Assembly: GCA_965229345.1 (NCBI GenBank)
Contig: OZ245872.1
Location: 2,914,001 to 2,978,000 of the forward strand
Direction: 5' to 3'
Source of the DNA: PBB1 sp965229345
GTDB lineage: Bacteria > Pseudomonadota > Gammaproteobacteria > Burkholderiales > Burkholderiaceae_C
Length of the DNA: 64,000 nt
The notes under the pieces were generated by a model, which was not told the DNA's origin, ran no database searches, and was given only the letters and a program-made list of their open reading frames with translations. Below, piece by piece: positions 18,917-28,595 of the stretch. Positions within the stretch are counted from its first letter, which is position 1; each line of letters begins with the position of its first letter. A program made the position numbers and the translations under genes.

Positions 18917-18991
18917 GGCCGGCCAGGCACCCTACCCTTCGGTCATGCGCTCTCAAGAGCCCTCACGAACATCCGAATCGAGGTAGACGCC

Positions 18992-19486
18992 ATGTTCTCC
19001 GCGACCCCGACAACGCTGCAAGACCTGCCGATCCCCACGCCCTGGTCAATGAGTCTGCCCGACACCATCGAGACTCGACTGTGGATCGAGGAACACGACT
19101 GGCTCTACAGCCTGCTGCACAGCGATGCCAACGTCTCGCCGACCTTCCGGTTTCCCGATCTGATCAGCGCATGCGTTTCGCTGGTCTTCGCGCACGACGA
19201 CGCGGCGCCACGCATCTTCCGCTTCCTGGGTACGGAGCTGGTACTCAGACCCGCAGACACCGCACGCCGCCGCGAAACCATGTGGCGCACGCAGTACGAC
19301 TTGCTGCTGGCGCTGCAGCGCTCGCCAGCCAACCGTCACCCAAATCCGAAGTTCCAGCTTGACCAGTTGACCACCGCCTGCGTGGCATTGGGCCTCAAGG
19401 CCGATGACTCAGGCACGGCCGTGCTGCGACAAGCCCGCGTCAACACCGCATTGCGAGCCTCGCAGAAACGCACAGCGACAAGCTGA
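18992..19486 (+). CDS. Conserved ICE hypothetical protein (164 aa)
   Basis: This soluble protein has no recognised domain. The start at 18992 has GAGG 8 nt upstream. It precedes the transfer cluster that starts with the lytic transglycosylase 175 nt later. Composition and codon use match the neighbouring tra genes, so it belongs to the ICE backbone rather than to the cargo patch. Confidence 0.55.
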   Translation: MFSATPTTLQDLPIPTPWSMSLPDTIETRLWIEEHDWLYSLLHSDANVSPTFRFPDLISACVSLVFAHDDAAPRIFRFLGTELVLRPADTARRRETMWRTQYDLLLALQRSPANRHPNPKFQLDQLTTACVALGLKADDSGTAVLRQARVNTALRASQKRTATS

Positions 19487-19661
19487 CCACACGCACAGAG
19501 CGCCCCTCTCCAGGGGACGTTCTGCGCGACCTGCATCCCACCCCGCCCAGGCCTCGCGGCCCAGGCTCACCCGAACCCGACCTTGGCCGACTCAGCCGGC
19601 CTTCGCCGCCGCGCGTCGTGACACGACGTGCCGCGCCCATCGGTTTTCATGGGGACGAGTC

Positions 19662-20168
19662 ATGGGATTGGTTAGTCGGCTGGGATGGTTGCTGCTGCTG
19701 GGCGTGCCAGCGCACGCCCTCGCGTGCTGGGACCAAGCCGGCCAGCGCTACGGCGTGTCGCCCCAACTGCTCTACGCCATCGCCCGCGTCGAGTCGGGCC
19801 TCAAACCCCAGGCCATCAACCTCACGCACCAGCAACGGACCGGCAGCTACGACATCGGGCTGATGCAGATCAACAGCTCGAACCTACCGGCTCTGGCGCG
19901 CCACGGCATCGCCGAGCGCGACCTGTACGACCCCTGCACCAACATTCATGTCGGCGCGTGGCTGCTCGCGCAGACCTTTGCCCGGCAGGGCGTGACCTGG
20001 GATGGGGTCGGCGCCTACAACGCCGCATGCACGCAGCTAAAGGGCACTGCCTGCACCAACGCTCGCAGCCGCTATGCCTGGAGGGTGTATCGACAGTTGC
20101 CGGCGCAGGGAGCAGCACAGGCCCAGGTCGCGCATCCGCTGATCCTCAGCGCGAGGGTGTCGCCATGA
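19662..20168 (+). CDS. Lytic transglycosylase (VirB1-like)
   Basis: This 168-residue protein has a signal peptide (about residues 1-20) and an SLT domain. The catalytic glutamate lies in AIARVESGL. GSYDIGLMQINSSNL and GVGAYNAAC are the usual downstream SLT motifs. It locally opens peptidoglycan for assembly of the type IV secretion apparatus. The start at 19662 has GGGGACGAG upstream. Its stop overlaps the OmpA-like gene (ATGA), beginning a long chain of coupled transfer genes. Confidence 0.9.
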   Translation: MGLVSRLGWLLLLGVPAHALACWDQAGQRYGVSPQLLYAIARVESGLKPQAINLTHQQRTGSYDIGLMQINSSNLPALARHGIAERDLYDPCTNIHVGAWLLAQTFARQGVTWDGVGAYNAACTQLKGTACTNARSRYAWRVYRQLPAQGAAQAQVAHPLILSARVSP

Positions 20169-20896
20169 CGGCCATTCACCGTGTGCTTGTCGCACCGATG
20201 GCCGCGCTCAGCGCAGCACTGTGCTGCGCGCTGGCGCTCGCCGCGTGCGGCCTGCCATCGATGACGCGTGAACAGCCGCAGCTACCGGTTCGCGCTGCGG
20301 GCTTGTCGGCAGACAGGCGTATCGCCCAGCTCGACTTCGGGCGGCAGGCTCACTTCGGCGCATGCGTGCAGCCGGCCTGCCCCTCGGTGACACCGAAGAC
20401 CCTGGCGACTGTCGCGCCGCCCGAAGCGCCACCTGCGGCGCCACCATCAGCACACCCGATGGCAGCGACGGCGCGCTCGGCACTGCGGGACTCGTCAGTT
20501 TCGGCCTCCGACCACCGTGCCTCTTCCGCGCCCCGTCCGGCCGTAACGCCACACAGAGTCGTTCTTCATTTCGCGACAGACAGCGCGGCACTTACGGCGA
20601 CACACAAATCGCTGCTACGCGGCGCCATCGCGCAGCTGCGCCAAGCGGATCGTCTTGTGATCGTCGGCCGCACCGACAACGTTGGCAGCGAGACGCGCAA
20701 TCAATCGATCGCATTGGCGCGCGCCCTGGCGATACGCGATCACGTGCTCGACCTGGCCCCCGACCTGCCGGCACGCATCTCCATCGATGCAAAGGGCCGC
20801 TGTTGCTACACGGTGCCCAACGAGACCTCTGACGGCCGTGCGCAGAACCGCCGCGTCGAGCTGATCTTCACGCTGCCCAACGAGGTGAGGCCATGA
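20165..20896 (+). CDS. OmpA-family lipoprotein of the transfer cluster
   Basis: This 243-residue precursor has a lipoprotein signal ending in LALAAC-G. A proline/alanine-rich linker (about 80-125) leads into a C-terminal OmpA-like peptidoglycan-binding domain (RVVLHFATDSAALTATHK, then RTDNVGSETRNQSIALARA, ending with NRRVELIF). It probably anchors the secretion apparatus to peptidoglycan from the outer membrane. It is coupled to the upstream lytic transglycosylase by a 4-nt overlap. Confidence 0.85.
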   Translation: MTAIHRVLVAPMAALSAALCCALALAACGLPSMTREQPQLPVRAAGLSADRRIAQLDFGRQAHFGACVQPACPSVTPKTLATVAPPEAPPAAPPSAHPMAATARSALRDSSVSASDHRASSAPRPAVTPHRVVLHFATDSAALTATHKSLLRGAIAQLRQADRLVIVGRTDNVGSETRNQSIALARALAIRDHVLDLAPDLPARISIDAKGRCCYTVPNETSDGRAQNRRVELIFTLPNEVRP

Positions 20897-21013
20897 ACCA
20901 CCGTTCTCGCCTCACTCACCACGAATCGATGTCCGTCGGCAGGCCTTGCACCCGCGTCGGCTCGTGCCCCGCCCACGTCAGGCCTTGACGTTTATTCCTT
21001 CCTGGAGAGTTTC

Positions 21014-21358
21014 ATGAGCACTGCAGTCATCCGCCCGTTCACCTTCAACCGCAAGCCCGCGGGCGCTTTCGCGCTGCTGGCGCTGCTCGTCACCGGCCTG
21101 GCCGTTGCGCTGCCAGGCTACGCGCTCGACCTGGTGGCTTTCACCGGCATCACCGGACCGATGACCTCGGCCCTCACGCAGATCTCGGCGCTCGGACCGG
21201 GCATCAAGGCCTTGGTCGGATTCGTCGGATTCGTGGTCGCGCTGATCTCGCTGTCGGCGCTGCGCAACTTCGGGCCGGTGTTGTTCTACGTGGGCCTGGC
21301 GATCTTCGCGGCGGTGGGACTGGTGATCGCCGGCGCCATCATGGGCGCAGTGGTCTGA
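21014..21358 (+). CDS. traA: Putative conjugative pilin TraA
   Basis: This 114-residue protein has a long, positively charged leader (about residues 1-38, ending in PGYA) and two strongly hydrophobic segments near the C-terminus (GPGIKALVGFVGFVVALISL, then FYVGLAIFAAVGLVIAGAIM). It lies immediately upstream of traL, the position and architecture of pilin precursors in F-type and SXT-type clusters. The start has GGAGAG upstream. The pilin call rests on context and topology, because pilin sequences are poorly conserved. Confidence 0.75.
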   Translation: MSTAVIRPFTFNRKPAGAFALLALLVTGLAVALPGYALDLVAFTGITGPMTSALTQISALGPGIKALVGFVGFVVALISLSALRNFGPVLFYVGLAIFAAVGLVIAGAIMGAVV

Positions 21359-21406
21359 ACCGGCCCGGCACCTCAGCGACGCCACGTCGACACCTTGGAG
21401 GTCCGC

Positions 21407-21706
21407 ATGCAGGCCGACACCTACATCCCGCGCCGTCTTGACGACGCCTGGAAGATCGGCTTCTGGGACCTCGACGTCGCAGCGCCGGTGCTCTTCTGCT
21501 TCTTCGTCGGCTACCTGTCCGGCACCAAGCTGTCGTTCGCGGTCTGCGCCGGCGTCGGCATCTTCCTGTCGCGCTGGATCGCCCGCATCAAGGCCGACAA
21601 GCACGCGGCCTTCGCAGTGCATTGGCTGTACTGGCACCTGCCACCGAGCCCGCTGACTGCGATGCGGGCCACACCGCCTTCGCACATCCGCCGCATGGTC
21701 GGCTGA
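21407..21706 (+). CDS. traL: Pilus assembly protein TraL
   Basis: This 99-residue protein has the TraL pattern: a short N-terminal sequence (YIPRRLDDAWKIGFWDLD) followed by two close membrane helices. TraL is an inner-membrane VirB3-like component needed for pilus assembly. The start at 21407 is chosen because GGAGG lies 5 nt upstream; an in-frame start four codons earlier would bury this site. Confidence 0.85.
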   Translation: MQADTYIPRRLDDAWKIGFWDLDVAAPVLFCFFVGYLSGTKLSFAVCAGVGIFLSRWIARIKADKHAAFAVHWLYWHLPPSPLTAMRATPPSHIRRMVG

Positions 21707-21721
21707 GCCAGGAGCACCTGT

Positions 21722-22285
21722 ATGGACTTCGATCGGCTCAACAGCGACATCAAGGAGATGCGGCGGCGCAACCGTGGCCTCGGCATCGCGGTCGGCGTGC
21801 TGGCCGCAGGCCACGTGCTGGGCCTCACGGTGATCCTCAACCTGGTCGGCAGCGTGCGCACGGTGGTCGTCCCGCCCTCGATCAACAAGAGCTTCTGGGT
21901 CACGCGCGACAAGGCCAGCAGCGAGTACCTCGAACAGATGGGCAGCTTCATCGCCTGGCTGGTGCTGGACGTGACCCCCGCCTCCATCGACTGGAAGAAA
22001 GAAATCCTGCTCGGCTACGTCGAGCCGGATCAATACGGCGCACTCAAGACCCGGCAGGAAGTCGAAGCCGAACGGTTGAAGCGCATCAACGCCAGCACTG
22101 TCTTCGCCCCGCAGCAATTGGTGCCGAGCGAAGACGCGCAGACCGTGATCGTGCGCGGGCGGCTGCGCACCTTGGTCAACGGCTTCGAGACCGCCAACGA
22201 CCTCAAGGCCTACCTGGTCGAGTTCAGCTACAGCGGCGCGCGCGTGCACCTCAAGACCTTCAAGGAGCTCCCCAGTGCAAAGTAG
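21722..22285 (+). CDS. traE: Transfer protein TraE (VirB5/VirB8-like)
   Basis: This 187-residue protein has an N-terminal membrane helix (about 22-42), then TVVVPPSINKSFWV, a hallmark-like stretch of F-type TraE, and a periplasmic domain. It is a VirB8-like inner-membrane core component. AGGAG lies upstream of the ATG at 21722. The C-terminus overlaps the GTG start of traK by 11 nt. Confidence 0.85.
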   Translation: MDFDRLNSDIKEMRRRNRGLGIAVGVLAAGHVLGLTVILNLVGSVRTVVVPPSINKSFWVTRDKASSEYLEQMGSFIAWLVLDVTPASIDWKKEILLGYVEPDQYGALKTRQEVEAERLKRINASTVFAPQQLVPSEDAQTVIVRGRLRTLVNGFETANDLKAYLVEFSYSGARVHLKTFKELPSAK

Positions 22286-23126
22286 ATCAAGTAGGCCACC
22301 GATGCGACGAGCGGCGCTGCCCGGCCTCGCGACGACTGCGGCGTTGCTGCTCGCCAGCGCGTCGACCCATGCACTGCAGCTGATCGAAGCACGCGACGGC
22401 GTCTCGGTCGAAGCCATTGTGTCCATCAAGGAAGCCACGCGCATCCGCATCGACGGCGCGCCGATCACGGACGTCTTCGGCAACATCTACTCGAGCAACT
22501 GCGGCGCTATGCCGGCAGTGGCTGCAGGCACCGGTCCGATGGTTCCGACTGCTCCCGCGATCAATCCCAGCGGCGAGATCGTCCTGGAGTGTGATCGCGA
22601 CAAGGGCGAGATCTACGTCCGCCCGGTCGGTGACTCCACCAAGCCGATCAACCTGTTCGTCTCGTCAGCGAACGCGACCTACACGCTGCTGCTGCGCCGC
22701 TCGGACACGCCGGCCGACACGATCGTGATCCGCGACAAGGCGCCGCGCCAGATCAACCCGTCCGCGTCAGCGCAGGGCCCACTCGGCCCTTCGGCCAATC
22801 ACATCCGCGCGCTGAAGACGATGCTGACGGCCATGGCCTCGGACCGCGTGCCGGTCGACGTGAGAGTGGAGGAAGTCAACCGCCCGGTTCAGCTTTGGTC
22901 CGAGGTCAAGTTCTCGCTGATGCGCCGCTACGAGGGGCGGGGCCTGCTCGGCGAGAAGTACCTCCTGCAGAACGTCAGCAACACCGTGATGGTGCTGGCC
23001 GAACAAGAGTTCGACCGCGACGACAGTCCGGGCGGCGGCGTCGCAGGCGTCGCCATCGAGAACCACAACCTGAAGCCGGGCGAGACCACAAACGTGTTCG
23101 TGATCCGGCGCGGGAGTGCGCGATGA
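22275..23126 (+). CDS. traK: Secretin-like protein TraK (VirB9-like)
   Basis: This 283-residue protein has an N-terminal signal peptide ending near THALQ and a mature beta-rich part. In F-type systems TraK forms the outer-membrane core with TraB and TraV. The GTG at 22275 is preferred because GGAG lies 7 nt upstream inside traE; an ATG nine codons later is an alternative. It overlaps traE by 11 nt and traB by 4 nt. Confidence 0.85.
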   Translation: MQSRSSRPPMRRAALPGLATTAALLLASASTHALQLIEARDGVSVEAIVSIKEATRIRIDGAPITDVFGNIYSSNCGAMPAVAAGTGPMVPTAPAINPSGEIVLECDRDKGEIYVRPVGDSTKPINLFVSSANATYTLLLRRSDTPADTIVIRDKAPRQINPSASAQGPLGPSANHIRALKTMLTAMASDRVPVDVRVEEVNRPVQLWSEVKFSLMRRYEGRGLLGEKYLLQNVSNTVMVLAEQEFDRDDSPGGGVAGVAIENHNLKPGETTNVFVIRRGSAR

Positions 23127-24505
23127 AGAATCCTCTTGCGCCCAACGGCGCCGCGAACAACGCGCTCAAGGGCCTGCTCGCCCGCCTGTCGCCGAAGCAA
23201 CGCCAGTACGCGACGTTGGCAGCCATTCTGGTCGTCGGCGTCGGCGCGCTGTGGCTGATCCTCTCGCTCACCGACAACCGCCCCAAGCCTACCGATCCCA
23301 AGCCTGGAAGCGGCCAGCCCAGCGCCGTCACCAACATCGGCGTGATGCCACCCGGCCAGCAGGTCAACCCGGTCGACCAGTGGGTCGGCACCGCCGGCCG
23401 CAAGCTGGCCCAGTACGAGAACGAGCGCGACGAACAGACCCGCCTCAACAAGGACCGGCAGGCCTTCGAGGCCAAGACCATGCAGCGCTTCGCCGAGTTG
23501 GAGCAGAAGCTCACCTCGGCCAGCCAGGCGGCCACCATGCAGTCGCCAGCACCCATCCCGGCGCCGGCCGCCATGCCGTCGGCTGCGAGCTTGCCGGCCG
23601 TCCCACCGCCGCCCAAAGCCACTCCCAACTCGTCCGTCGGAACGTCCCCGAGCGGCGTGATGCCGGCGGGCGATCCGAGCATGATGAGATTGGCACCAGT
23701 GGTGACAGCGACGCCCGCGGCGCCAACGCTGACCCGGATCACCGTATCCCCTCGCGACAAGCCTTCGAGCTCGCCCGCGCCCGGCGCGTCAACAGCATCC
23801 AGCGCGACCCAGGACAGCCGCACCGTCTCGACCTTCCTGCCGGTGAGCTTCACGCGGGGTACCTTGCTCGGCGGCCTGGACGCGCCCACCGGTGGCCAGT
23901 CGCAGTCCAACCCGCACCCGGTGCTGATCCGCCTGTCCGACAACTCGGTGCTGCCGAATCGCTTCCGCGGCGAGTACCGCGACTGCTTCGTGATCGCCGC
24001 AGGCTACGGCGACATCAGTTCCGAGCGCGCCTACCTGCGCACCGAGAACCTGTCCTGCGTGCGAGCGGACGGTGCAGCACTGGAGGTCAAGATCCAGGGC
24101 AGCGTCTACGGCGAAGACGGCAAGGTCGGCATGCGCGGCCGGCTCGTCACCAAGCAGGGACAGATGCTCGCCAACGCCTTGCTGGCCGGCGTGGTCAGCG
24201 GCATCGGCCAAGGCCTCGCCACCTCGTCGACCACCTACAGCACGTCGGCGCTGGGAACCATCGCCAGCAGCAGCGGTGGCAGCGAGGCCTACCGCGCCGG
24301 TGTAGGCAGCGGCGTCGGCAAGGCACTCGACCGACTCGCCCAGTACTACATCAAGCTCGCAGAGAACACCTTCCCGGTGATCGAGGTCGATGCCGGCCGC
24401 GAGATCGACGTGGTCATCACCAAGGGTGTGCGCATCGACGTGCCGATGGTGTCGGACACCCGCCTGTCCGCCACGAACGCCCCCCCCCCGAACAAACCGA
24501 ACTGA
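23123..24505 (+). CDS. traB: Core channel protein TraB (VirB10-like)
   Basis: This 460-residue protein has an N-terminal membrane anchor (about 35-52), a coiled-coil stretch (about 95-130), a Pro/Ala/Ser-rich periplasmic linker (about 130-240) and a C-terminal VirB10-type beta domain (FRGEYRDCFVIAAGYGDISS, then GRLVTKQGQ). It spans from inner to outer membrane in the core complex. It overlaps traK by 4 nt. A run of ten C residues at 24480-24489 lies just before its stop, so length changes there would alter the last residues only. Confidence 0.9.
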   Translation: MKNPLAPNGAANNALKGLLARLSPKQRQYATLAAILVVGVGALWLILSLTDNRPKPTDPKPGSGQPSAVTNIGVMPPGQQVNPVDQWVGTAGRKLAQYENERDEQTRLNKDRQAFEAKTMQRFAELEQKLTSASQAATMQSPAPIPAPAAMPSAASLPAVPPPPKATPNSSVGTSPSGVMPAGDPSMMRLAPVVTATPAAPTLTRITVSPRDKPSSSPAPGASTASSATQDSRTVSTFLPVSFTRGTLLGGLDAPTGGQSQSNPHPVLIRLSDNSVLPNRFRGEYRDCFVIAAGYGDISSERAYLRTENLSCVRADGAALEVKIQGSVYGEDGKVGMRGRLVTKQGQMLANALLAGVVSGIGQGLATSSTTYSTSALGTIASSSGGSEAYRAGVGSGVGKALDRLAQYYIKLAENTFPVIEVDAGREIDVVITKGVRIDVPMVSDTRLSATNAPPPNKPN

Positions 24506-24514
24506 AGGGTTCTG

Positions 24515-25351
24515 ATGATGAAGCCTATTGAACTTCGCTACTCGGCGCGCGTGTCATTGCGCCACCGCGTGCTGGTTGCCGCACTCGTGACCTCGACGAT
24601 TGGCGCCACGTCGCCGGCCAACGCCGCCGCTGGCGACAAGACGCGTGACGAGACCCGCCTGCTGGAGACCTTGAAGCGAGCGAACCCCGGCACACTGTTC
24701 ACCCAGGTGTCGCGCTCGCCTGTCGACGGCCTCTACGAGGTCTGGATGAACGGCAACGTGGCCTATGTCTCCGCCAGGCAGCCACGCTACTTTCTGTTTG
24801 GCCGCGTGTTCGACACGCAGACGATGAAGGATCTGACGGGTCCGAAGCTCGCGTCGGCGACGCAGGCATCCGGCAATGGCCCGGCTCAGAACGTAGCAGC
24901 ACCCGTGGCCTTCGACCAGTTGCCGCTGGCCGATTCGATCAAGACCGTGCGCGGCAACGGACAGCGCAAGCTGGCCGTCTTCAGCGACCCGGCCTGCCCG
25001 TACTGCAAACAGCTCGAGCCCGAGCTGGCGCAGTTGGACAACGTCACGGTCTACACCTTCCTCGTGCCCTTCCAGGGCGAGGCCAAGCCGATCGCGATCT
25101 GGTGCTCGGCAGACCGCGTGCAAGCCTGGCAGCGCGTCATGCTGCAAGGGGACAGCACGCTGTTGGGCACGGCGTCCAGCACTACGAGCGCCTGCGATCA
25201 CCCCGTGAGCCGCAACCTCGCGCTCGCCCATCGACTGGGCGTGAATGGCACGCCGACCCTGATCTGGGCCGACGGCAGCCGTACCGAGGGCTATGTCGAT
25301 CGCAGCGTGATCGAGGCCCGGGTGCAGCGCAGCAACGGGGAACAGCCATGA
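24515..25351 (+). CDS. DsbC-like periplasmic disulfide isomerase of the tra cluster
   Basis: This 278-residue protein has a signal peptide (to about ANAAA) and a DsbC/DsbG-type thioredoxin domain with active site CPYC at about residues 160-163 (DPACPYCKQ). The cis-proline region is NGTPTLIW. It probably shuffles disulfides in the cysteine-rich transfer proteins TraU and TraN encoded downstream, as DsbC-type genes do in SXT and IncA/C elements. It lies between traB (9 nt gap) and traV (4-nt overlap). Confidence 0.9.
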   Translation: MMKPIELRYSARVSLRHRVLVAALVTSTIGATSPANAAAGDKTRDETRLLETLKRANPGTLFTQVSRSPVDGLYEVWMNGNVAYVSARQPRYFLFGRVFDTQTMKDLTGPKLASATQASGNGPAQNVAAPVAFDQLPLADSIKTVRGNGQRKLAVFSDPACPYCKQLEPELAQLDNVTVYTFLVPFQGEAKPIAIWCSADRVQAWQRVMLQGDSTLLGTASSTTSACDHPVSRNLALAHRLGVNGTPTLIWADGSRTEGYVDRSVIEARVQRSNGEQP

Positions 25352-25992
25352 CGACGCGAATCACCGCTGGGTCGATGCGCGTCGCGCTGGTTACCTCCAC
25401 GATGTTGGTCTCTCTATGCGGTTGCACGAGCATGTCCGGCCTCGGCGGCAGTTCCGACTATTCCTGCAAGGCCCCCGAAGGCGTGACCTGCGACTCGGTC
25501 TCGGGCACCTACGCCAACGCGCTCCACCACAACCTGCCAAGCCAACGCGCACGGCGCCCGATGGACGCAAGCGATGCGAGCGCCCCGCAGTCGATGCCTC
25601 CGACGCAAGCGGCACCAAGGCTCGCCACGTCGTCGCAGCCACCCGTGACCGCACAAGCTCTGCGCTCGCAGGCACGTGTGCTGCGCCTGTGGTTCAAGCC
25701 CTGGGAAGACGCCGATCACGACCTGTACGACCAGGGCTACGTCTACGTGCAGATCGACAGCGGCCAATGGCTGATCGACCACGTGCAGCGCCAGATCCGC
25801 GACACGTATGCACCGCTGCGCCCACCACCGAAGAGCGCGGCCTCCGTTTCGCAGACCGATGCCAAGGAGCGCCCACCAAGCCCAAGCAGCTTGGCACGCC
25901 CCGAGTTTCCGCAACGCCCTGCGCCTGTTCCCGCAGCGGATCCCGACACCCTGTTGCCCCCGCTCGGCGCGCCTGCCGACGACAAGCCTTGA
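25348..25992 (+). CDS. traV: Lipoprotein TraV
   Basis: This 214-residue precursor has a lipoprotein signal (VSLCGC-TSM). The mature N-terminal part reads SGLGGSSDYSCKAPEGVTC, a pattern usual for F-type TraV (VirB7-like), which tethers the core complex to the outer membrane. The C-terminal part carries VRLWFKPWEDADHDLYDQGYV-like features and a proline-rich tail. It overlaps the DsbC-like gene by 4 nt and precedes traC by 11 nt. Confidence 0.85.
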   Translation: MTTRITAGSMRVALVTSTMLVSLCGCTSMSGLGGSSDYSCKAPEGVTCDSVSGTYANALHHNLPSQRARRPMDASDASAPQSMPPTQAAPRLATSSQPPVTAQALRSQARVLRLWFKPWEDADHDLYDQGYVYVQIDSGQWLIDHVQRQIRDTYAPLRPPPKSAASVSQTDAKERPPSPSSLARPEFPQRPAPVPAADPDTLLPPLGAPADDKP

Positions 25993-26003
25993 GGTTGACG
26001 TCC

Positions 26004-28595
26004 ATGCACACCGACACCCCACCGACCTCGACCCCTTCGCACCTTGCCCGTCCGTCCGTGCGAGCCGGCCTGTTCGAGATGCTGGGCCTGGGCACGTCCC
26101 CGGACACACCCGCCGAGCAGTTCGCGACCTGGCTGCCCTATTCCGCCTACCTGGCTGAGGAGAGAATCTTCATCAATCGCGACAGCATGGGCTTCATGCT
26201 GGAGGTGATGCCTCAGTCGGGCGCCGACGAACGCATGGCCGAGGTGCTGGTCTCGCTGTATTCGACCTGCCCGCCCGGTACCGGCCTGCAGTTCCACCTC
26301 TTCGCCTCGCCGCATGTGCGCGAACAGCTGCGGCGTTACGCCAACCTGCGCGTCGAGGACGACGACCAGGCCGAGAAGGCCAAGCACTGGGGCCGGCCCG
26401 CGCGCAACGACAACCTGTTCCGCAAGCTCGCTCGGCAGCGCGTCGGTCACCTGCTGCAGGGGGCGCAGAGCTCCTTGACCAGCGGTTTCCACTACACCTT
26501 GCGTGACTTCCGGCTGATGCTGAGCGTGGCCTTCCCTGCGGGTCCGGATGCGGCCGAAGACCTGAACAAGCGCGACGAACTGCTCGCGTTGCGCGAGTCC
26601 ATGAGTTCCACCTTGCGCTCGGCCTCGCTGCCCAGCCAGGTCTGCGACGCCGCCGACTTGATCAACTGGTGCGCGCTCTTCACCAACCCGGACCGGTTCT
26701 CGCAGACCGATGCGCCGGACTTGCACTACGACGACGGCCGCGAGATCCGCGATCAGATCGTCGACTTCGACACCATCCAGGATCCGACGCCCCAGGGTCT
26801 GCGGCTGTGGAAGGAAGGCAGTCCCGAGGTGCTCGAGGCGCGCTTCTATTCGATCAAGTCCTTTCCCGAGCGCTTCGCGCTGTGGCAGATGGGTTCGCTG
26901 ATCGGCGACCTGATGCAGCCGGCGTTGCAGTACAGCGCGCCCTTCCTGTTGACGATGGGCGTGCACGTACTGGACCCGAACCTGACCAAGTCGGTCGTCA
27001 CCGCCAACCACGTACGGGCGACGCAGAACGCCAAGAGCAAGATGGCCGACGTGATGCCCGACGTGGGCAAGAAGCTGCAGGACTGGAGCGCCGCCGCGCA
27101 GGCCATTGACACCGGCGGCAATCTGGTGAGCCTGTACCACCAGCTGGCGATTTTCTCGCCACCGAACAAGGCGGTGGCTGCACACGAAGCCGCCAACGCG
27201 ATCTGGCGCGGGCGCGGCTTTCAGCTCAATGCCGACGTCTACATGCACCGGCAGGCGCTGCTGGCGAGCCTGCCGATGACGCTCTCCGAGAAGTTCCACC
27301 GCGACTTGGCCAAGATGCGCCGCGTCTCGCGCAAGACCCTGGCCAACGCGATCCACCTCGCACCGCTGATCGCCGAGTGGCGCGGCACGCGCACACCGGC
27401 GCTGGTCTTCGGCGGCCGGCGCGGCCAGCTGATGACGCTGGATCTGTTCGACAACGATCTGGGCAACTACAACTTCGCGATCATCGGCGCGCCAGGCTCG
27501 GGCAAGTCGGTGCTGATGAACGAGATCGCCTGGTCCTACCGCGCGATCGACGCCAAGGTCTGGATGCTGGACCTCGGACGCTCCTTCGAAAAGCTGTGCC
27601 GCAAGGCGCGCGGCACCTACATCGAGTTCCGCCCCGAGGTCGACATCTGCCTGAACCCCTTCACCGGCATTCTCGACATCAACGAGGACATCGACATGCT
27701 GGTGCCCGCCATCTCCAAGATGTGCTCGATGCAGCACACGCTGGAGGAGGTCCAGTACAAGGCGATCTCGGCGATGGTGCTGAAGCTGTTCCGCCAGTAC
27801 GGGAACGACTTGACCGCCACGGGGCTGCGCGACGCCTTCAAGACCGGCACGATCGAAGAGCTGGGCATCGTCAACGATTCGCGCATCAAGGACCTGGCGA
27901 TCATGCTCAACCCCTATGCGAAGGGCGGGCAGTACGAGCGCTTCTTCGAGGGCCGCAACAACGTCGACTTCGCGAACGACTTCATCGTCATCGAGAACGA
28001 GGAGCTGAAGCGCCGCCCGGACCTGCACGCGGTCGTCAACATCCTGCTGCTGCACCGGATCACCGGCGAGATGTACCTGACGCGCAACCGGCGCAAGGTG
28101 TTGCTGATCGACGAGCTCAAGCAGCAGCTCGGCGACATCGGTGCCGACGATCCGGTCAAGGCCGCCGTGGTCGAAGAAGCCGCGCGACGCGCCCGCAAGT
28201 ACGGCGGCGCGCTCGGCACCGCGACGCAGAGCGCCGACGATTTCTACGGCTCGGCACAGATGGAAGCGGCCTTCAATTGCTCGGATTGGGTGTTCCTGCT
28301 GCGCCAAAAGCCGGAGTCGATCGAGATGCTGGATCGCAAGGGACGCCTCTCGATGGACGAGCCGAAGAAGCGTCTCTTGAACTCGCTGCGCACCGAGCCC
28401 GGCGTGTTCTCGGAGCTCTACATCTCCTCGCCGGTCGGCGAAGGGGTGGCGCGCAACATCCTCGACCCGGCGACGCACCTGCTGTTCTCCAACAAGCTGG
28501 AGGACAACGCGCCGCTCGATGAGTTGCGGGCCCAAGGGCTCAGCGTCGATGAGGCAATCACCGAACTGCTGCGGCGCCGGGGGCATGCGGTATGA
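26004..28595 (+). CDS. traC: Pilus assembly ATPase TraC (VirB4-like)
   Basis: This 863-residue cytoplasmic ATPase has Walker A GAPGSGKS at about 495-502 and Walker B VLLIDE at about 699-704, plus the conserved N-terminal VirB4-like region. It energises pilus assembly and secretion. GAGG lies 9 nt upstream of the ATG at 26004; a longer frame upstream would overlap traV fully and is rejected. Length is typical for TraC of F-type systems. It overlaps the trbI-like gene by 4 nt. Confidence 0.9.
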   Translation: MHTDTPPTSTPSHLARPSVRAGLFEMLGLGTSPDTPAEQFATWLPYSAYLAEERIFINRDSMGFMLEVMPQSGADERMAEVLVSLYSTCPPGTGLQFHLFASPHVREQLRRYANLRVEDDDQAEKAKHWGRPARNDNLFRKLARQRVGHLLQGAQSSLTSGFHYTLRDFRLMLSVAFPAGPDAAEDLNKRDELLALRESMSSTLRSASLPSQVCDAADLINWCALFTNPDRFSQTDAPDLHYDDGREIRDQIVDFDTIQDPTPQGLRLWKEGSPEVLEARFYSIKSFPERFALWQMGSLIGDLMQPALQYSAPFLLTMGVHVLDPNLTKSVVTANHVRATQNAKSKMADVMPDVGKKLQDWSAAAQAIDTGGNLVSLYHQLAIFSPPNKAVAAHEAANAIWRGRGFQLNADVYMHRQALLASLPMTLSEKFHRDLAKMRRVSRKTLANAIHLAPLIAEWRGTRTPALVFGGRRGQLMTLDLFDNDLGNYNFAIIGAPGSGKSVLMNEIAWSYRAIDAKVWMLDLGRSFEKLCRKARGTYIEFRPEVDICLNPFTGILDINEDIDMLVPAISKMCSMQHTLEEVQYKAISAMVLKLFRQYGNDLTATGLRDAFKTGTIEELGIVNDSRIKDLAIMLNPYAKGGQYERFFEGRNNVDFANDFIVIENEELKRRPDLHAVVNILLLHRITGEMYLTRNRRKVLLIDELKQQLGDIGADDPVKAAVVEEAARRARKYGGALGTATQSADDFYGSAQMEAAFNCSDWVFLLRQKPESIEMLDRKGRLSMDEPKKRLLNSLRTEPGVFSELYISSPVGEGVARNILDPATHLLFSNKLEDNAPLDELRAQGLSVDEAITELLRRRGHAV

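Noticed and set aside
25743..28586. 947-codon open frame on the minus strand opposite traC
   Set aside because: It is a GC-rich antisense shadow: no ribosome site, no domain, repetitive composition, and traC on the plus strand has clear Walker motifs.
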